DNA from: Mesorhizobium qingshengii
GTDB lineage: Bacteria; Pseudomonadota; Alphaproteobacteria; Rhizobiales; Rhizobiaceae
NCBI RefSeq assembly: GCF_900103325.1
Contig: NZ_FMXM01000004.1
Coordinates: 400,682 to 464,681, forward strand
Reading direction: 5' to 3'
Length of the DNA stretch: 64,000 bases
Notes under the pieces: generated by a model
What the model saw: only the letters and a program-made list of their open reading frames with translations
Databases searched by the model: none
What the model was told of the DNA's origin: nothing
Program-made: the position numbers and the translations under genes
Part shown: in pieces, positions 60,099 through 64,000 of the stretch
How the letters are laid out: each line of letters begins with the position of its first letter
How positions within the stretch are numbered: position 1 is the stretch's first letter

Positions 60099-61376
60099 TC
60101 ACAGCACGAAGAAGCCAATCGAGGCCAGAGCCATCACCGCCGTGGCAAGCACGCCACCGAAAACCATCCAGCGCGGCAATGTAAGGTGACCCATGATCCG
60201 CGGGTTCATGGCGATCATCATCATGATTGCCATTAGCGGCGCCGCTAGTATTCCATTGACGACAGCGCTCCAATAGAGGGCCCTGATGGGATCCAGGCCG
60301 ACAAAAGTCAGGGTCACCCCACCCAGCGTTGCCACCGCGATGACGCCGTAGAAGGCCTTGGCGTCCTGCGGGCGTCGGTCCAGGCCTTCGGGCCACCGAA
60401 ACATCTCTGCGACGGCATAGGCGGCGGAGCCCGCAAGCACGGGGACGGCAAGCATGCCGGTACCGACAATACCGATAGCGAAAATGGCAAACGCAAAGTC
60501 CCCGGCAACAGGCCGGAGCGCTTCGGCCGCCTGCGACGAGGTCTGGATCTGCGTAATCCCGTTGGCATGAAGCGTTGCCGCCGTGGCCGTGATGATGACG
60601 ATGGCCACCAGATTGGAAAAGCCCATTCCGAATAGCGTATCGCCACGAATGCGCGCCAGCTCCGGTCCGGCAGCGTGAGAGTTGGCGCCAAGCCGTCGAC
60701 GGTGTTGCCGGTGCTGCTCCTCAACCTCCTCCCCGGCCTGCCAAAAAAAGAGGTAGGGACTGATTGTCGTGCCAAGGACGGCAACAAGCGCCATGGCATG
60801 ATCGCCGTCGAAGACGATTTGCGGGACCAGCGCACCATAGAGCGCCGCGCCCCAGGGCACATGGACTGACAACACCACCGCCACGTAGGCAAGCAGGGAC
60901 AGGGTCAGCCATTTAAGCACCTTTACGTAGCGCCGATAGCTCACGAAGATTTCCAGAAAGATGCAAATCAGAGCGAAGAAGATCGCATACAAATGATGCG
61001 GGCCACCTATCAGCAATTCGAGCGCCGCCCCCATGGCGCTGAGATCGGCGCCGATATTGATGGTGTTGGCGACGAGCAGCAGGAGAACGGCGAAACGCAG
61101 CAGCCAGGGCGAGTAGTGCCGACGCAGATTGCGTGCGATGCCTTGGCCGGTTACAGCGCCGATCCCGGCACTGATCCCTTGAGTTACAGCCATAAGCGGA
61201 TAGCTGAACAGCATGGTCCAGGCGAGCGAGTAGCCGAATTGCGCCCCCACCTGACTATAGGTGGCGATACCGCTTGGATCATCATCGGCCGCGCCGGTGA
61301 TCAGTCCCGGGCCCAGGCTTCCGAAGAAGCTCGAGCGTCGGCGGAGCGTGGTAGCCGATGCCTCCGACGGTTCCAT
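60099..61376 (-). CDS. Nramp-family divalent metal transporter, atypical
   Basis: 425 residues, about 11 membrane helices. Helix 1 has GAADDDPSGIATYSQVGAQF in place of the standard DPGN motif. The helix-6 region reads TISPYLFFWQAGEEVEEQ where classical Nramp proteins have MPH with the metal-binding methionine. It therefore belongs to a divergent Nramp branch and may not prefer manganese or iron. The ATG at 61376 has GGAGG upstream. No FNR-type box was seen before it. Confidence 0.82.
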   Translation of the reverse strand: MEPSEASATTLRRRSSFFGSLGPGLITGAADDDPSGIATYSQVGAQFGYSLAWTMLFSYPLMAVTQGISAGIGAVTGQGIARNLRRHYSPWLLRFAVLLLLVANTINIGADLSAMGAALELLIGGPHHLYAIFFALICIFLEIFVSYRRYVKVLKWLTLSLLAYVAVVLSVHVPWGAALYGALVPQIVFDGDHAMALVAVLGTTISPYLFFWQAGEEVEEQHRQHRRRLGANSHAAGPELARIRGDTLFGMGFSNLVAIVIITATAATLHANGITQIQTSSQAAEALRPVAGDFAFAIFAIGIVGTGMLAVPVLAGSAAYAVAEMFRWPEGLDRRPQDAKAFYGVIAVATLGGVTLTFVGLDPIRALYWSAVVNGILAAPLMAIMMMIAMNPRIMGHLTLPRWMVFGGVLATAVMALASIGFFVL

Positions 61377-61617
61377 CGAATGATTCCTCCACGCACCTCT
61401 GGTTTCCGTCGCAGTATATATGGCCTGCGAATTGGAATGGTTAGCACGGACAAGCTGGGTGAATACGCCGACCGACATCGCAGGTCGTCAAGAGCTGGGC
61501 GCCCTTGGAAGCCACGAGCGCCGACCGGATATTGCGCCTTCTTCGGTCTCGGTTTTCTGATTGCGCGCTGGGGCCGGGACGCACCAGCGGACCGCGTATG
61601 AGCACCGCCATCGTGGC

Positions 61618-62127
61618 TCAGCTCGTCGCCGCGACACCGACGACATAGTTCTTTCCATAGGCCTTGGCGCATTTCGGGCACGTCGTGTAGAAGAAATAGA
61701 CGTCGCCCGGTTCCGATTTTCGATCGCGCGCAATCTGCCGCATTTCCTCATCCCACTGCCGTGCCTGGCTGTACGGGCCCTCGAACACTTTCGTTATGAA
61801 GTCACCGCTCAGTGTGGTCATCTCCTCGCCTGGGACGGTTTTCGAGACCGAAAACAGATGTTCACTGCTCCACGGCGAGATATCGTGGCTGAGCACGATG
61901 AATCGGTCCGTGTCCGAAGCACCGGCGTCATCGATATGCCTGTTAACACGCGCGAATACGCTGCCCATGTTCATCGGGACATGCATCACGCTGTGGGTTG
62001 TCGCCCTGAGAAACCGCTTGTCCTTGAAGTGCAATTCCTGGCCGTCCCAGCCCTCCGGATTGAACTTCGGGCAGCAACCGGTCGTGTTTACGCTGGCGTC
62101 ATATCGCGGCGTTTCATTCGTTTGCAT
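61618..62127 (-). CDS. Conserved protein with CPKC motif, unknown function
   Basis: 169 residues starting MQTNETPRYDASVNTTGCCP. It has a central LRATTHSVMHVPMNMGSVFA and a C-terminal FFYTTCPKCAKAYGKNYVVG. Cys pairs at both ends (GCCPKF and CPKCAK) could bind a metal or be redox-active. I recall highly similar uncharacterised proteins in rhizobia and brucellae, sometimes annotated as hydrolases without evidence. An FNR/FixK-type box lies 63 bp upstream, so it belongs to the island regulon. Confidence 0.72.
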   Translation of the reverse strand: MQTNETPRYDASVNTTGCCPKFNPEGWDGQELHFKDKRFLRATTHSVMHVPMNMGSVFARVNRHIDDAGASDTDRFIVLSHDISPWSSEHLFSVSKTVPGEEMTTLSGDFITKVFEGPYSQARQWDEEMRQIARDRKSEPGDVYFFYTTCPKCAKAYGKNYVVGVAATS

Positions 62128-62183
62128 CACCGTTCCCCAATTTGGATCGATGGCCATCCAACAGGGAACGGACCCAGCCTTCA

Positions 62184-62229
62184 TTGATCCTCGTCAACAT
62201 GGCGCTGGAACTTGATTGACACGCGTCGA
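62184..62229. promoter_or_regulatory. FNR/FixK-type box pair, duplicated from the groEL upstream region
   Basis: TTGATcctcGTCAA at 62184-62197 and TTGACacgcGTCGA at 62216-62229 keep the 32-bp centre spacing of the two groEL boxes, and the bases between align with 37645-37662. The first is 63 bp before the minus-strand gene at 62127. Confidence 0.6.
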
Positions 62230-62234
62230 AGCCG

Positions 62235-62302
62235 GCTGGCCTCGATCGCGCGACAAAGCGGGCAAACAAACTCTCAAACAGATATCACGGCCGGTCTCGC
62301 GC
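62235..62302 (+). pseudogene. groEL: groEL fragment
   Basis: About 65 bp align with the intact groEL at roughly 38088-38155: CTCGATCG, GACAAAGCGGGCA, CTCAAACAGATATC and GGTCTCG match with scattered substitutions. One frame reads LKQISRPVS, identical to GroEL near residues 132-140. It follows directly on the duplicated groEL upstream region, so a groEL copy lost its start and most of its body. Confidence 0.65.
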
Positions 62303-62306
62303 GGAC

Positions 62307-62711
62307 TCAAGCCGCCGCCAATGTGTTCTCGATGGCTTCGACCGAGTGTTTCGCGAGATCCTTGCCAAGTTCGCCCACCAGCTTTGCTTTCAGCGAAGCC
62401 TGGACGTGCTTGCGCAATTCGCCCAGCGTGCGCGGATCGGCGATCACCACTACATGCTCGAACGCCTCCGTCAGCGCCTCGCGATTGAGATACTCCGCCA
62501 CGGCCGCGACAAAGTCGTCTTCCCGTAGGCGGGAGTCGTCGTGATTGGCAGTGGAACTGCGATGTCGGCCGCCCGAGCCCGTGTTGGCCGCTTGGAGGGC
62601 CGGTTCGCGCAATTCAACCAGGTCGATCTGGGGTTCGTGACCCTTGTTGCGGAAAAGGCGCAACTTTTCGCCGTCGGTTACCGCGACGAGCGTACCATTA
62701 GCCAGAATCAT
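62307..62711 (-). CDS. Host attachment protein family (PF10116), copy 2
   Basis: 134 residues, same length as copy 1 at 42633 and mostly identical (both start MILANG, share ATGEKLRL-type and VVVIADPRTLGELRKH segments and end IENTLAAA). Differences cluster near residues 8-40. The ATG at 62711 is the family start. DNA similarity covers the coding region and stops near the stop codon, so a gene-sized segment was duplicated. Function unsettled, as for copy 1. Confidence 0.85.
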   Translation of the reverse strand: MILANGTLVAVTDGEKLRLFRNKGHEPQIDLVELREPALQAANTGSGGRHRSSTANHDDSRLREDDFVAAVAEYLNREALTEAFEHVVVIADPRTLGELRKHVQASLKAKLVGELGKDLAKHSVEAIENTLAAA

Positions 62712-62977
62712 TTCGTTCTCCAATGAAAGAACACAAGGGCAAGACACCACCGTTTGGCGGCTGTTTCCTTGGGTTCGGTTGGTTTTTGACCGGCATTTTC
62801 GCCGATCGACTAAATCTCGTCCTTCCGCGCGACAGGCATCTGCCGTTCGGTTCTTGAACCATTCTCCAATCCGTGACCCTGATGCACATGGCTTCGGTCA
62901 CATAGTGGCGTTCGGCTCCCGGCTCCCCATTCTCCTTGAGAGCGCAGCCCAGTCCTGCCGGGCTCGCTAGCACGCAA

Positions 62978-64000
62978 TCAGGACAGCCGGGATATCATCG
63001 ACGCGCCTTCCTCTTGGCTGGTGCCGCGCGGCTCGTAAGCGCGCTGGTCACGCAGGATCTGGAAGGCGATCGTCAAAAGCTTGCGCGCGATCGCCACGCG
63101 CGCTTTGTTGGTTCCTCTGACCTTCAGCTGGTCGTACTGGGCTCGAAGCTGCGCATCGCTGACGATCGCAGGCGTCACCGCCTCGACGAAAGCCCAGCGC
63201 AGCCACTTGTTGCCCTGCTTGATGATCTTGCCGTGATAAGTCTTGCCGCCACTCGAATAGGTCGAGGGCACCAGCCCGGCATAGGCGGCAAGCTTCTTCG
63301 GCGTGCGGAACCGCGATATGTCGTCAATCTCCGCGTCGATCAGCCGGGCGAAGAACTCGCCGATGCCAGGGATCGTCTTCAACAGTTTCACATTGGCATT
63401 TGCCTTAGTCATCGCCCGGATCGTTGATTCCGACTGCTTGATGCGCACGTCGATGTCGCCGATGAAGTCGAGACCGCGATCGATCTGGATGCGGTCGATC
63501 GGCGAGACGTTCACCCGCGCAAGCTGAACGCGGCCGGCCTTGCCGAACAGGTCGCCGAGCTTCCTCAGCTCTGCCGTCTGCTCCGGGTAGCGATCAAACA
63601 CCGTGACGATCCGGTTCTTGGTCATCGTGCGCAGCCGCACGTAAAACATCCGTTCGCGCAGGGCGACGCGCAGTTCTCTTGCTCGTTCGCCGGGTGCCCA
63701 GGCCTCCGGTACCAGGTCGGCCCGGAGTAGATGCGCCAGCACCGTCGCGTCGATCTTGTCGGTCTTGATCTTGGCGTCGGCAATCGCCTTGACCTTCAAC
63801 GGGTGGGCGAGAACGACATCATCACAGATGTCATCGAGCCAGTCGTACATCACCATCCAGTTGCGCGTCGCTTCGACAACCGCATGCGAGTTCTCGCGAT
63901 AGCGTTCCAGAAACCCGCCCAGCGACTGGCGGTCGTTCTTCACCCGACCGCAGCGCAACGTCTTGCCGCTACTGTCCTGCACCACCAGATGACTGTAGGA
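62978..64000 (-). mobile_element. IS110-family transposase, 5' end outside window
   Basis: At least 341 codons, still open at the right edge (SYSHLVVQDSSGK is the first visible part). The N-terminal DEDD-type RuvC-like domain shows VVEATRNWMVMYDWL and KTDKIDATVLAHLLRADLVP. The C-terminal Transposase_20 region has LKTIPGIGEFFARL, FRTPKKLAAYAGLVPSTYSS and GNKWLRWAFVEA. IS110 elements lack classical inverted repeats, and none was found between 62712 and 62977. The 3' end appears intact. Confidence 0.9.

Noticed and set aside
1..64000. tRNA, rRNA and CRISPR arrays
   Set aside because: I looked for cloverleaf-like ends, rRNA core segments and regularly spaced repeats and saw none; a tool-based scan would be needed to exclude a single tRNA.

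Overview
The window is GC-rich and dense with short-spaced operons. Its contents (many sugar-type ABC importers, a FixL oxygen sensor very close to the Sinorhizobium type, host-attachment proteins, a candidate anti-Shine-Dalgarno sRNA of the rhizobial three-hairpin type, and repeated FNR/FixK boxes) point to a rhizobial alphaproteobacterium. Mesorhizobium or a close relative is my best guess, from general resemblance only.

Layout. 0-36 kb is catabolic. (1) 11-1934: two RbsC-type permeases of an importer that starts outside the window. (2) 1956-11141: a sugar-acid locus with an IclR regulator and a lactonase-type amidohydrolase on the minus strand. Divergent from them is an operon of a binding protein, two permeases and an ATPase, followed by an enolase-superfamily dehydratase, an L-rhamnose-mutarotase-like protein, a Gfo/Idh oxidoreductase and a MaoC-like protein. 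(3) 11271-12134: S-formylglutathione hydrolase. (4) 26258 down to 12303: thirteen minus-strand genes that look like one transcription unit. They encode the lactamase-type proteins PxpA, PxpB and PxpC with their own biotin carboxylase and biotin carrier, a TorT-like binding protein with its ABC ATPase and permease, the biotin importer BioY, a three-subunit molybdenum hydroxylase and a D-2-hydroxyacid dehydrogenase. A LysR regulator is divergent. (5) 36124 down to 27618: another importer (binding protein, ATPase, fused double permease) with an SDR, a lambda-crystallin-type 3-hydroxyacid dehydrogenase, a beta-keto acid cleavage enzyme (BKACE) and an SMP-30 lactonase. A GntR regulator is divergent. 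This resembles an oxidative route through a 3-keto sugar acid.

37.6-62.7 kb is a stress island of a different kind. Short genes and small operons are each preceded, typically 40-70 bp before the start codon, by a palindrome of the form TTGAY-N4-RTCAA, the FNR/FixK site. Members are GroEL, three universal stress proteins, a flavin-reductase-like and a PNPOx-like protein, ChaB, a triple-BON protein, FtsH, a COG2187 kinase-like protein, PRPP synthetase, a helix-hairpin-helix protein, DUF3775, Hsp20, FixL, a Spy/CpxP-like protein, DUF2267, cytochrome c, a metallophosphoesterase, an Nramp-like transporter and several unknowns. The set resembles the mycobacterial DosR dormancy regulon in function, under an FNR-type site. 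The sensor FixL is intact, but only about 25 codons of a FixJ-like tail follow it.

The island shows decay and duplication. A phosphoribosyltransferase gene is broken by frameshifts, a groEL upstream region plus an internal groEL scrap survives at 62.2 kb, and two near-identical host-attachment genes lie 20 kb apart. An IS110-family transposase runs off the right edge. No rRNA, tRNA or CRISPR was recognised.
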